Assembly: GCF_958979055.1 (NCBI RefSeq)
Contig: NC_084886.1
Coordinates: forward strand, 8,455,154 to 8,519,153
Origin: Alnus glutinosa
Taxonomy: Eukaryota > Streptophyta > Magnoliopsida > Fagales > Betulaceae
DNA length: 64,000 bases
Direction of reading: 5' to 3'
Positions 1-11,330 of this stretch are shown here, one piece after another (position 1 is the first letter of the stretch; every line of letters starts with the position of its first letter). Under the pieces are notes generated by a model. The model had not been told where the DNA came from, made no database searches, and worked only from the letters and a program-made list of their open reading frames with translations. A program made the position numbers and the translations under genes.

Positions 1-754
1 CTGAAGCTGTAAATAAATTCGTGGAGAATTATTTGAGGTGTATGATTTGTGATAAACCTGGGGGATGGGTACAGTGGTTACCCTTGGCAGAGTATTGTTA
101 CAATACTTCCTATCATCATTCTACACAATTGACTCCTTTTGAGGCTATGTACGGGTACTTACCTCCCCGTCTTCTCACTTATATGCCAGGAACTACTCAG
201 TTGGCTAAAATTGAGTCCGAGCTGCGTTCCCGTGATGAAATTTTGAAGCTTTTAAAAGAAAACCTGCAGAGGAGCCAAAATCGGATGAAAAAGTATGCTG
301 ATTTGAAGCGAACTGAACGCCAGTTTCAAGAAGGTGATTGGGTGTACTTACGCTTGCAGCCGTTTCGCCAGCTTTCGGTTGCTTGGCGTCGTAACCTCAA
401 GCTCTCTCCACGTTTCTATGGTCCTTTCAAGATCCTTCAGAAGGTGGGTACTGTCATTTATCGTCTGGATCTTCCGGAGGGCTCTCTCCTCCATCCGGTT
501 TTCCACGTTTCTCAGCTTAAGCTGAAGATTGGCCGCTCGGTTGAAGCTATTTCCCAGCTTCCCCCCATCAACGCTCAAGGGGTCATTCAGCCTGAGCCTA
601 CAGAAGTTCTCGATCGTCGGTCTCGCTGAGTCCATCATCGGGCTGTGGCGGAGCTCCTGATTCGCTGGGAGGGACAGCCTGCTTCGGAGGCCATTTGGGA
701 GCCGTATCACCGCTTGAAGACATCTTACCCACACCTTGTGGGCAAGGTGTTGTG
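1..754 (+). mobile_element. Ty3/gypsy chromovirus, 3' end of pol (integrase C-terminus plus chromodomain), partial
   Basis: The plus-strand frame reads through the end of a plant Ty3/gypsy integrase. It contains the conserved stretch around 'TPFEAMYGYLPP' and a C-terminal 'GPFKILQKVG...HPVFHVSQLK' module, followed by a chromodomain-like tail (about 600-754) with 'LIRWEGQP...WEPYHRL'. The family inserts its own DNA copy after reverse transcription; a chromodomain can steer integration to chromatin marks. The frame stops with TGA at 627-629, just before the chromodomain core. The frame then continues intact to TGA at 752-754, so this copy carries a premature stop. The 5' part lies outside the window. 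The family is clear; the exact clade is not. Confidence 0.85.
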
Positions 755-768
755 AAAGGGAGGGGTAT

Positions 769-1219
769 TGTCACTGGTCTTGGTTCGGGTGTCAAACGGG
801 AATCAGTTCTTGAGCCAAGAGGAAGTCAGAAGCGTTAAATGAAGAAGTTGAGAGTTAGCAGGATCCAGCTGGACGCAACTGTGCTGAAGGACAAGATGGT
901 CTTTTATGCATTTGGGCTTAAGGGCCAATTGGGTTGTTATACCGATTGGGCTCTAATATTAGTATTACTAAATTCTAGTCTCCTGGTTAATGGGCTATCC
1001 ACGTGGCTTAGTGGCCCGGTGGTTATAGAATAAATAGCCCAAGTCTCTCTGTTGGAGGTATTGGATGATTTGATGAATTGTAGCCATCTAGCTTAGTTCA
1101 TAGCTTAACTATTATAATGGTGTAACGATCCAGTATTAATACAAACAGTTCTTCGTATTTCTACCTCAATTCTGTCTCTCAATTTCACAATTCCCTCTCA
1201 AATCCCTAAATTCGTAACA
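769..1219 (+). repeat. 3' LTR of the Ty3/gypsy element
   Basis: A purine-rich tract (about 754-765) is followed by TGTCAC at 769, and the block ends near GTAACA at 1219, giving TG...CA ends. A TATA-like stretch (about 1024-1036) lies inside, as expected for an LTR promoter. The 5' LTR is outside the window, so the exact 3' edge is inferred; an alternative end is GTTACA at 1230. Confidence 0.6.
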
Positions 1220-1710
1220 TACTTGTTACAAAACTTCCCTGCGTTTACAGGATTAATTTTTAGAATTCGATGTGATTTCACATTTTTCTTTTGCTTTCAT
1301 GATAAATTCATTTTAGATGACAATTTATTTATGTGCCGACTTTGGGCATTAAAATCTTAATTGTCTCTATTGAACACAGTTGTATTCTTTTCTTGTTAAA
1401 AAAGTATCTGATTGCCGGTTAGAACTTTCCTTTGGAGGGGCAACCAACAAATACTTAGTTCTTTTCTCCCTCAAACAGTAGTATGTGAACCTAGAGGGTC
1501 AACAAACGAGGAAATAAGAAAAAACAATTATCTGCTCCAATAAAAAAATGGAAAGAGAGGTCGCTAGATTTAATGAGAAACCTTCCACTTCATTTCTAAA
1601 AAACCCTTATAAAAATGTTTTAACTCTATAAGTGAGGGTGGCAAGTGTAAATGAACTGAACCATTTTCTTAAACTCTTCATAGGTGTGATAGGAGCAAAA
1701 CAACCATTCT
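1220..1710. other. Gene-free AT-rich stretch
   Basis: I see no coding frame with family signal, no RNA gene and no clear repeat between the LTR and the retroposed insertion that begins after 1727. Confidence 0.5.
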
Positions 1711-1727
1711 AAAATTCCTTTAAATTG

Positions 1728-2662
1728 GGTAAAAGCTACTCTCTCGAGCGTCGTCTCTCCCAAACCCTCTTCACTCCTCCCCCTCTTATCCCTCTTCTCT
1801 TTCCCCCCCTCCTCCTTTCCCCCTCATCTTCTGCCTCTTTTGAGGCTCCTATCTTACTAGAGTTTACTCTAGCCCTACTTGCCTCCATGGAGGTATTATC
1901 TTTACTTTCTCTACCAACATCACAACCCCCACCGGCCCGCCCTTTCCTCCACTATGTCCACTGCTGAGTTTGGATAGATAAGAATTTGGGTTGAGTTCTT
2001 TGAAGCTAGATTTGCGATTCTCAGACGAATTAAGCATGACACGCGCCTCTCCACCGTACTCCCCACCGTATTCCGCCTCCATCGACACCAGCCGCACTCC
2101 GTCTGGATCTCCCCTCAACAGAGCGTGAACTGCACGCGCCAGCGAGTGCTTCTTACTAGCCAACGAGTGGAGGCCACGGTCCTCCCTCTTTCCTTCCCCT
2201 GACACTGCTGTTGACGGATTGTCGCAGTCTGCGACGTCCTCGGCAGGAGAGAGGTCATCCCTGCAGGCGCGTCATCTTCATGCGCTAGCGCCGACGGCTC
2301 CCAACTGGCCGGTGCTGTATTGTGTTGTTTATTTCACCACTTTTGCATTTATGGGCTATCTGTTTTATGTATCCTCTTTGTTTTCTCTGTAATGGTTACG
2401 CAACCGATGTTTGGGTCATTTGGACTCTGTCACCTTTTAACTACCTTAATTGGTGGTTTGTATTCTTAGCATCCATGTCAAGACTCATTAGGCCTGCATC
2501 TTCAGATGCATTACCTCCGCCTCCGCATACTTTCATTCTTAGTGTGTATTTGGGTTGCCCAGCCTTAGTTTGTTGTAATTTATTGCTTCAGTTTGTATTT
2601 CCTTTTCACTTATCTATAAAAATAAAAAAATAAAAAAACAAACAAACAAACAAACAAACAAA
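1728..2662 (+). mobile_element. Non-LTR retroposed insertion with 17-bp target duplication
   Basis: The same 17 bases, AAAATTCCTTTAAATTG, occur at 1711-1727 and 2663-2679. They bracket a 935-bp block that ends in an A-rich tail of AAAC/AAAT repeats (about 2622-2662). A target duplication of this length plus a 3' A-rich tail is the signature of target-primed reverse transcription by LINE machinery. The block starts with a pyrimidine-rich leader (about 1737-1830), but its open frames do not resemble reverse transcriptase. It is either an internally deleted or non-autonomous element, or a retrocopy of an unrecognised transcript. Confidence 0.7.
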
Positions 2663-2895
2663 AAAATTCCTTTAAATTGTCTCTATTTGCTATCCATTTT
2701 CACTCCTCTTTTAGTTAACAACGAGATCTTTTAAGAGAGTGTTATACATGCTTATTTGCAGAAATCTATCATATAATGTATGATGGAGCATCATAGTAGA
2801 ACATTGTGATTAATGCAAAACTGTTAATTAATTTCTTAATTTTGTATGCTTTTGCATTCTGGCTTGTGGTAACTTTATGCTTTTATTGGAATCAG

Positions 2896-4329
2896 AAATG
2901 GAGTAATTTCCAATTGAAGAACGTGATTTTGGAGTTGCATGAAGCAGAAATTATAAAAAGGTCAAACCAGCACAAATATTATAACAGAAGTGTTGAGAAG
3001 GATGATAAAATCTTTGTGGTATTTAAGTTTGATTCCATTCCTGAGAAGCGGCCATTCCTTTTATCAAGAGACTTGGTCTATGCACGACCTTCGGGTAAAA
3101 ATGTCGAGCCGTTTCGGGTAAGCTTCCGCTTCCATTAACATATGCTTGATTAAATAACACAATTCATCTTAGGGATGTAGCACATTGGTTTTTATGGATC
3201 CATAATGCAACTTGAGATAGTCTTATGGGTTAATTAATTATTTAACAAGAAACTAAACTCTGGTTTATAAAACCTTAACGATTCTTGAAATCCCAGTACG
3301 TACGTAAGAGTGTTTATGAATTCACTTCTTTATCATATCTACATCACTAACTGACTAAATGGTAATCAGGGTGTCATCTATCGCGTGGTGAAGAGCACTC
3401 ATGTACTAGTCGAATTTGGAGATGATTTCCATTCACAGCATCATTCGACCGGCAAATATGACATTAGCTTCTCATTCAACAGAGTCTGTCTAAAAAGGGC
3501 TCACCAGGCAGTTGAAGCTGCATCAGATCCTTTGTTCCAGAACATCCTCTTTCCTGACTGCATCTCCCGAGAGAACATCCTTAACCCACCAGCTCAGTTG
3601 TCTGCCTATCGGGAGCTTGGTATAGATGAGTTTGCTGCCGTTCATCACATTTTAAGCTTTCGCGGCTCCCCACCTTATCTTCTTGGGGGCTCACTCAGTG
3701 TAACTAGAGCAGGTAAGTCTGTAACTGAAGAAACCAGATCAGTATCAAGAACTGGAGTGGTTGTTCGAGAAGCAGTATTTGAAGCATATAAAACCTCCCC
3801 AAATAATCGAATTCTTGTATGTGCTCCTATAAACAGCACATGTGACGTGTTGAACAGAAGTCTGAAGAAGAAGATCCCAGAGTCGGATATGTTTCGAGCC
3901 AACGCCGCATTTCGAGAGATAGACGGGGTTCCTACTGACATTCTTAGCTCATGTCCTATTGAAGGGGAATGTTTTGCTTGTCCTTCACTCCCGCAACTTC
4001 AGAGATTCAGGATAATTCTCTCGACTTTTGTGAGTAGCTTTCGATTGCACAATGAAGGCATAGCTGCCGGACATTTTAGTCATATTTTTCTAGTGGATGC
4101 CTCATCAGCCACGGAGCCGGAGGTAATGGTAGCTTTGTCTAATTTTGCTGACGATAATACAGCAGTTATAGTTACGGGTGCACCCAGAGACCATTCAGGT
4201 TGGGTCCGCTCTGAAGTGGGTAGGAAATATGGATTGAGGAAGTCATATTTTGAAAGACTTCATGAACTCAGGCCATATAGGAGCACCAATCCAAAGTTCA
4301 TCACAAAGCTAGATGCCTTCGGCCGATAG
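2896..4329 (+). pseudogene. SDE3/MOV10-like RNA helicase remnant, truncated, catalytic motifs lost
   Basis: Two exons join in frame: 2896-3117 and 3370-4329 (intron 3118-3369, GT-AG, phase 0). The product starts mid-family at 'KWSNFQLKN', has the stretch leading to 'GVIYRVVKS', and then a RecA1-like region. SDE3 helicases act in RNA silencing and antiviral RNA decay. Here the places expected to hold Walker A (GxxGxGKT), the DEAx box and the GDPRQL motif read 'LLGGSLSVTRAGKS', 'LVDASSATEPE' and 'GAPRDHSGW'. It therefore looks unable to hydrolyse ATP. RecA2 is absent: the frame stops at 4327-4329, soon after 'FITKL'. No N-terminal exon was found between 1220 and 2895. It could be a decayed duplicate or a transcribed pseudohelicase paralog. 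Confidence 0.75.
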
Positions 4330-4574
4330 TCAGGTACGTACTGTTCTTGTGTGAACAGCAATATGCACTTGTGTACCTACATCCTCTCATCTTCCTTGCC
4401 GTCTACTTGTGTCTTTTGTTTCTGCTTCGCCATCCAAGCTGTATGTATATTCTATAACTTCTAACTGCTAAGAACTCCTATGCTTGTTGGTTTTTATTTC
4501 CTTCTCGCTTCCTATCCACTTGTGTTTTTCGATCACTCCTCAGATTCATCTCACGTATTAACATTTAACAACCA

Positions 4575-5075
4575 AATACCGATTATCCGTTTAATAACCG
4601 CTACACGTCTATGGCATGGTGGTTAGCGGTTTTAAAAGTAAAAACAGTTAATAACTGCTAATGGTTAATAATAATATAAAAAACAGTGTCGTTTTAATGT
4701 ATTTGATATAGAGTTTCCATTTTGAGTTTAATGAAATTAATCTTTATTCATCAAAATAATAATAATATTATTATTATTCTTGAGCTTGTTACATTTTGAA
4801 ATCTTCTAATTATTTTAAAAATAGCCCAAAACCATTTAAAATAGGCCATAAAAAGAGATTTAAGGAATGTTTAAAAAACACCAAAAATATGCCCAAAAGA
4901 CCAATTTCTAAAAACCGATTATGTGGTGCAGTTATGAGTTTCAATAACCGCTAACCGTCTAAAGTAAAGCGATTGCAATTACAAAAATTCAATAACCGCA
5001 TAAAGTGGTTACTGTTAACGGTTAAAATGCAGTTAGCAGTTAAAAGCAATAACTGCTAATCGCAACCACTTGTAT
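4575..5075. repeat. AACCGC/GCGGTTA-rich repeat block, possible MITE
   Basis: Units such as ATAACCGCTAACCG, and the reverse form GGTTAGCGGTT, recur on both strands at the left end (about 4590-4670) and right end (about 4940-5070). An AT-rich centre with a run of ATAATAATAATATTATTATTATT (in two halves, about 4757-4779) separates them. The arrangement suggests a degenerate inverted-repeat transposon, but I could not define termini or a target duplication. The rest of 4330-5482 shows nothing else recognisable. Confidence 0.45.
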
Positions 5076-5482
5076 ACCCTTAACTTGTACATCGTTCAAG
5101 CAGTAGGCGTGCACGCGATCATGCAAATGCTGACAGCTCTAACAAATTCCAGGCGAATTGTGTTTGATTATGCGAATTTTATTTAGAACCCAGGTTTCTT
5201 AGAGCTGAGCTGGTTCATTTGAATCTCCGAATATAATTACTTTGGTACATAGCGCAGAAAACCCATTTCATATAGCAAAATTGACCCCTAAATCCACATA
5301 TGGAATCACTTGAAGTAATGTTATCCCAAAAGAAAAAGAGGAAAAAGGGAAAAGGAAAAATCAAAAATGTTATATAAGTCAAAATCTAATCTCAGTTTTT
5401 TAGCATTTTCACAAATAAGTCTTTCAAAAGAAGGCATTTGAATTCAAGAATTTAAGATAGCAATAGAGATATGATGGACTCC

Positions 5483-8400
5483 CTATGTTGAAGGAGCCAA
5501 TTGCTTCAATTTTGCCTGTAAGATTACCCCAGCTTCATCTGCTACGCTTTTCTTTTTAGAAGCAACCTGCATTTAGAATTTCGCAATCCTGTTATTAGGA
5601 GAGAATAATAATTCAATGTAATTAATATAGATGTAAAGCCAATTATTAAATATTTAAAATTTACAAAATGCCTCGATTCTTTTAAGGGATTCTCGGAGCC
5701 TAAAAACAATTACTTCTTTTGTTGCACTTTTTTCATATGGTATTTCTTAATCTAAAATATAATGGGATTTGATTCATACACAACACTATTACAACAACCC
5801 CCTCACATGAGAGTGGGCCTCAGTGTGTGGGGTCCACCCTCATATGAGGGGTTGTTGTGATGATGTTGTAAATTTAATATTTTCCAAATATAATAACATG
5901 TCCACAGGGACAAATTTTATTTTCAGCCATGGTCCTACTTATTAAACAAAGATAGGAAAGTCTCCCAGCTTGCTGATTAACTGCCTCCATCCTGCATGAA
6001 TACAACGGGCAAGACAAAAGATGGAGAATTTTATTTGACAAATAATGTATTTAAGTGGATCTTGGGCAAACCACAGAACCAGTTTAGATTCCTTTATAAA
6101 AACTGAACTTAAAATAAAACTTGTTTTAATATCGAGTTTGTTTAGACTCAAGTTAGAACAAGCTTGGGTTAACAAAGTTTGTCTAAAAATCAGACTACAT
6201 ATGGTAATTAATTTTTATCACATAAGTGTATGCGTGTGTGTGTATATATACAATGCAAACCTAATATCATTAAGGAAAATACTTAATGCATTGAATAAAA
6301 TGAATAATAATAATCATAACAATGACGATAACACTAATATTGTGCAGGAAAAAGTACAATCACTATTGAGTTTTGATTGTGTTTCAATTAGCCTGCTCAG
6401 TTTCTAATTTTTTTTTAATAAGAGTCTCTGTTTTTAATCAAATATTTCCATCAGATTTTCTGTCGATTTCTTAACAGAAGTCATGTGAAATCTCAATTAT
6501 ACCCCTTAAAGATTATAAACAGAAGACACAAGGTTGGACCTCCTCCCACCAATGCATTAATAGTAGCCCCAACCACTCACCCCCTTAATGCAAAGGTATA
6601 TTCTGAAACAATAAATGTTTTAAGAACCACTCTAGCCAGAAAAAAAAAAACCGGTTGACCCTAAAGCTTGAAGCATTTGTCCGTGAAGTGGAAGTTACCT
6701 ACTCCCAGTACGATCTAAAGCCAAAATAATTGACTCTAAAATTTAGTAAGTGTAGGTACCTTCCTCTTTAATATTAAGGGTTAGAACTCCACTAAAAGCC
6801 AAATTCACCTGGGAGCTAAATGGTGAAAGACACCAAAGAAACAAATCATTTTAAAATCATGCCACTTATTAAAAGGTTTGAGGCTGAACTCTCTTGGAAG
6901 CGCTCTGTTGCAGCCCTTTCTTTGTTCTTAAAAAAAAATAAAAAATTATATAAACTCTGTTGCAGCCTTGCTGGTGCAACTTGATCCTAGTCCTTTTTCT
7001 AGTATTAACATCAGTCTCAAGAAGAATAAACAAAATTTAAAGGGGACATTGCAGGGAAGCTTTAAATCATCAATCATGGCTTATGCTGGACACAAGAGAC
7101 AGAATTCTGATTTTATATTGCAGACCTTAAGCTCCTACGGATTTACAATATGTAGGTTATGGCAAAGGTTTGAGTGGAAACTGCTATTATCTATATATAT
7201 TAAAAAAAAAAAATCTGTATCATATATACTGGGAACATACCTCAACAAGTTGGTCAAAGTTAGATCTCAGCAAGTTGATTTTACGCTCACAGTAATCTTT
7301 GCCTTCTGCCATTGTTTTCTGAAAATGCATAATGAACAAAATAAACTTGGGATAAATTAATGTGAAAAAATCAAATGCAAGAAAGTGTACCTCACAGGTG
7401 AGGCAACAATCCCCACTTAGATCTTAAAAAGAGAAGGAAGAAAGAGGTTTGTAGAATAGTGCATTTACTCTCTCTCTTCAAACAAAGACATGAACAAGGT
7501 AAGACATAAAACAAAGCCATGAGTGGTTCAAAAATTATGATATGTATAAGCTATATCTCATTCTTGGCACAAATTTAGTAAAAGAACGACAAAAACAGGA
7601 CTCAGAACAAAACAGTCACAAATAACTGCTAATCCTAGTCTCCATTACATCACCAATGAAAGAACCTAAAAAGAACAAGTAAACTACCAATTAATTCAGA
7701 ATCTAAAAGCTATAAAACTTGACAGAGAATACCAAAAAAATCCTATAAATTTAGAAGTAAAACATCATGGGAAAAAAGAAAAGAAAAGAGAAGGATACAC
7801 CTTTTAACTACACACGCATTCTACCAAAGGATGCCCAAAAGTTACATCTTAAAATTTAGAAGGTCTAAAAACTCCAAAAGAGAACAATAAAATCTGCCCA
7901 AAGCCCTAATCCAATTAATAAAAATCTCAAAACAAAAGCTTAAGCTTATTGCAGGACAGCTCAATACATCAAAAGTCACCACATCAGGCAGACCAATACA
8001 GCAATCTTCTACACAAGTGCTCTTCTGTCCAAACCTCCCTTCTAACACTCAAAGCAACTTAAGCAATGCCCAGTGAATTATCCAATATACTTCCAAGAAT
8101 GTGACACCAATGACCATAGGTCTCCCACAACTAAACAATGAAGAAGAGGAATGGTGTCAAAATCCAACAATAAAGAAGATCCACTATCCTGTTTCAGCAC
8201 TTATTAAGAAAGTCAGAACTGAAAGAAAAAGGCACTCCAGAAACTCTACTCCTAAAAATTAGTTATTTCTCCACATGCTGTTTCATTTTCAATCATTACC
8301 TCCACATTACCCATTAATGCAGTGCTTCCAAATGAGTTAGTAGACATAATTCAATTTTTCCTCGCGATAAGTATTATTTTAATTGTGGCTCTCTTGGTTG

Positions 8401-11126
8401 TTGACAAAATGTAAAATTAAATTACTTGAAAATCATTTGATTTCAGATTACTAACTATTTTGAACTACAGAAATAATTTTTTTAAAATCCACCTAACAGA
8501 CCCAAATGAAGTCATTTGACTTAGCCAAATTTAATTTGTTTAAATAAACAGAAAGGTAAAAGCATACACACAATCAAGTTCATTCTAACCCCAAGAAAAA
8601 ATATATAAATAAAAGAAAACACTATAAGCTACTAATACACAAAACAAAACATAGACCACAAGGGGAATAAAATTGTTTTGATAAAGAGGCTAATCATACT
8701 TTCTTCTCTTTTCCTACTGCTTTCTAAGTGACCAATCAAAGGCTAAGTAAATTTTAAAAAAGTAATTTGCATGAAAAATGAAACCAATGGAAAAAATTTA
8801 TGACATAACTAAAGAATCTCAACATACAGTATCAGAAGCTAAACTGACCTCAATGAAGTATCCAGTGCCAACATCTACCAAGACTTTATCTGCGTCATCT
8901 AGTCTGCCAGGTACATATAGAGATGCTGTAAGAGGCACCAACATTTTCTTTCCTAAAATCAACATAACAACAAAAGCAAAAAAAAATAAAAAAATGTTAA
9001 AACAGATAAATAAATAGATGTAAGTGCATATAACACACACAACCATGGAGATAGAGAGAAAGCGGAGTTAGGGGAGAGAGCTGCCCTCTAATTGCATGCA
9101 GAGAGAGCCGTAAAAAAGAAGAAAAATAATTCTGAACCTATTGTTTATGAAGGACTAACTCATCTTCACAATCATGGATAGCTTCATGTGTGAGCAAACA
9201 TGGAGAGGAAAGCAAATAAAACAATTTCTTTTCTACTCTCGCTTGGAAGTCTACGTCATGGATTCAAGAGGCCAACTAGTGACTATTTATAGAGTTGGAG
9301 TAGGGTAACTCCAAATTTAAAAGTTTTGAGAAAAGTCTACCCACTTAAACAGTCACACAAATAAACCGCTCTCTAACTATTATAGTGCACCAGAAGCCTA
9401 ATACAATGATCACTAGAGGAATTAGTTCTAACTCAGCCTTGAAGATTTTAAAAAATCCAAAAGTTTAGGTTTCCAATTGGAAATATTATCATCAATCATA
9501 GCATGACACCAAAGGGGTCCAACAAAATCCTCTGGCATCAAACAAATTCAACCCGTCAGTTAAGGGTTGCTCAAGGAAAAAGCCCGCATAAATAAAATCC
9601 ATACTAAATGCTAAGGTGCACCAAAATGGTCTAACAACATGTGGTGATTGCTATCTGGTACTAGACAAAAAATTCTCAAATAAAATTTCACAATTGCAAC
9701 TATTCCAGTTTTTTTTTAAAAAAATTTGTGCTAGTCAACTAATAAACAACAAAATGTTTACAAATCTTTATTTTTTATGTAATGTAGAAATGTATTAAGA
9801 GCGAAGGGGCTTAACCCAAGTACACAGGAAGTATACAAGAGAAACATCTAACCAGAAGAAGACAAAAGATCAAGAAAATCAGGAAAATTATAAAAATATG
9901 TAAATAGTCATATGCAATTGTCCATTGAAAAGAAAATTTGAAGAAGAGAAGGCCTTCAATTCCACCACCGTCATGCAATTTTCAAAATTTCGATCGTTTC
10001 TTTCTCTCTACATACACTACATTAAGCATGGTGAATCATCTTCCACACTGCTATACTCTTGAGAATTTCCGAAATGCCTTCTCCAACTTGCATAAAGATC
10101 CACCACCCAGCAAGGCATAACCCACTCTAACCCACAAAGATCCAAGACAATATTCTATAAGGCCCTAGCAACCTCACAGTGAAGTAAAAGGTGATCTACA
10201 ACTCCCCTCTCTTCTTACGCAATTCCTACCTACGACTTGTTTTATTGTCATTTCTACCAACTATTGTTACATCTCTAAAATAAAAATACTTAAGACTTTT
10301 GTATGGGTTTGGATTGTTAATATTCAATTGTCACATGTTCAATAAAGGGTTGAGATCTTAGGTTTGCTAGGGGCTAGCACAAATAGCCTCTTAAGAGTCA
10401 TTAGATGCGGCCTTCTGTCATCTATTATATGAAATTCAGATCTGGAAGAGCGTTTATCGTTCCTACTTCCAACTTTGAAGCATGTTCTGAGCGTTTGCTA
10501 TAATTTGTTGTCCGATTGCTGAAAATCAATCTTGACACCTTTATTTGCCTCAATCGGCTAGAAAGGTGGCACCTTTTTACTTCATTACATCTGAAGTTCT
10601 GAACTAAACTAAGATTAGATCTAAGCTCTAGTAGCTGCAGCAAACATCCCCGTCATGGGGGATTGGTTGGCCAAATCCGTGAAAAAACTTAGAGAGGTAA
10701 GACAACAATAAGAAGGCTAAATAGACAGCAAAGAGAATAGAATCATCGGTAATCACGCACAAAGGGAAAGCTCTCCAAGCCACCCATTCATGGGTTTCAC
10801 TGAGCATCACTAATTCTTACATTGAAATTCGAGGTACAAGTTGTTTTGATTAAACGAGTTCTAAAAAAGAGAAAGATTTGAAGAAGACAAAGAGGAGAAA
10901 AGAGAAGTGAAGCAGTTTGGGGACCTTGGGGACGGAGAGAGAGGTCCTGGAGAGCGGAGGAGGCGAGCTCGAGGCGAGAGGTGGCGGTGCGGACGTTGTT
11001 GAGGCTGTCCTGGAGCAGATTCACTTCCAGATCCGCCTGCTCCTTCACTGCTTTTAGCTGCTCCACGCTCATCTTCTCCAACTCCAATGCCCTCATCGAT
11101 GGCCCTCCACTTCTCGACGACGCCAT
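5483..11126 (-). CDS. PFD5: Prefoldin subunit 5, four exons
   Basis: Minus-strand exons are 11126-10925, 8952-8849, 7318-7241 and 5566-5483. All introns are GT-AG, and the sum is 468 nt, or 155 residues plus stop. The product begins MASSRSGG, then '[20 protein letters not shown]', '...[20 protein letters not shown]', '[20 protein letters not shown]', and ends 'LKQLAPST'. This covers the whole alpha-prefoldin, with N- and C-terminal coiled coils flanking the beta hairpins. Prefoldin is a cytosolic hexamer that passes unfolded tubulin and actin to the chaperonin CCT. Length and junction phases fit the family (about 150 residues). I chose the ATG at 11126 because an upstream in-frame ATG (11147) only adds residues not expected in the family. 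Introns of 1.5-2.0 kb hold a LINE fragment, a MITE and a micro-insertion. Confidence 0.93.
5764..5885. mobile_element. MITE (palindromic, 122 bp) with perfect 9-bp target duplication
   Basis: A near-palindrome starts GGGATTTGATTC and ends TTAATATTTTCC, with arms rich in ACAACAACCCC / GGGGTTGTTGT. The 9 bases AAATATAAT flank it exactly at 5755-5763 and 5886-5894. A 9-bp duplication points to Mutator-type transposition. It lies in PFD5 intron 3 and belongs to the family also seen at 25278-25422 and 38498-38629. Confidence 0.85.
6903..6967 (+). mobile_element. Micro-insertion of a retroposon tail with 13-bp target duplication
   Basis: CTCTGTTGCAGCC occurs at 6903-6915 and again at 6955-6967. 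Between them are 39 bases, a short lead plus an A-rich tail. This is the expected product of target-primed reverse transcription that aborted almost at once. It sits in PFD5 intron 3. Confidence 0.65.
9775..10225 (-). mobile_element. LINE (L1-type) 3' fragment
   Basis: On the minus strand the translation gives the plant LINE ORF2 C-terminus '[14 protein letters not shown]', '...GLEWVMP', with later stops. This is followed by the typical tail 'CTTGTATACTTCCTGTGTAC' and a CGCTCTTAATAC end near 9790. It is 5'-truncated and broken by stops, and lies in PFD5 intron 1 in the same orientation as the gene. Confidence 0.75.
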
Positions 11127-11251
11127 TGCCAACCAAAACGCACGCACGCACGCACTCTGGCTCTTTCATAGATTGGGAAAACGAGAGTCTTTTTTATTTT
11201 TCGACTAAATTAAAACGGTATTTAATATAATAGAGAATGAATCTCTCAAGA

Positions 11252-11323
11252 GCCCCTATAGCTCAGTGGTAGAGCGTCAGTCTTGTAAACTGAAGGTCTG
11301 TAGTTCGATCCTGCATGGGGGCA
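11252..11323 (+). tRNA. tRNA-Thr (anticodon UGU)
   Basis: The 72-nt cloverleaf folds fully. The acceptor GCCCCTA pairs with TGGGGGC, the D arm is GCTC...GAGC, the anticodon stem TCAGT/ACTGA encloses CTTGTAA (anticodon TGT), and the T arm TGTAG/CTGCA encloses TTCGATC. There is no intron and no encoded CCA, as is normal for a nuclear gene. A TTTT run at 11327-11330 would end Pol III transcription. It starts 126 bp from the divergent PFD5 start codon. Confidence 0.95.
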
Positions 11324-11330
11324 AACTTTT

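Noticed and set aside
839-1033. Short frame inside the chromovirus LTR
   Set aside because: LTR sequence, not protein-coding in this family.
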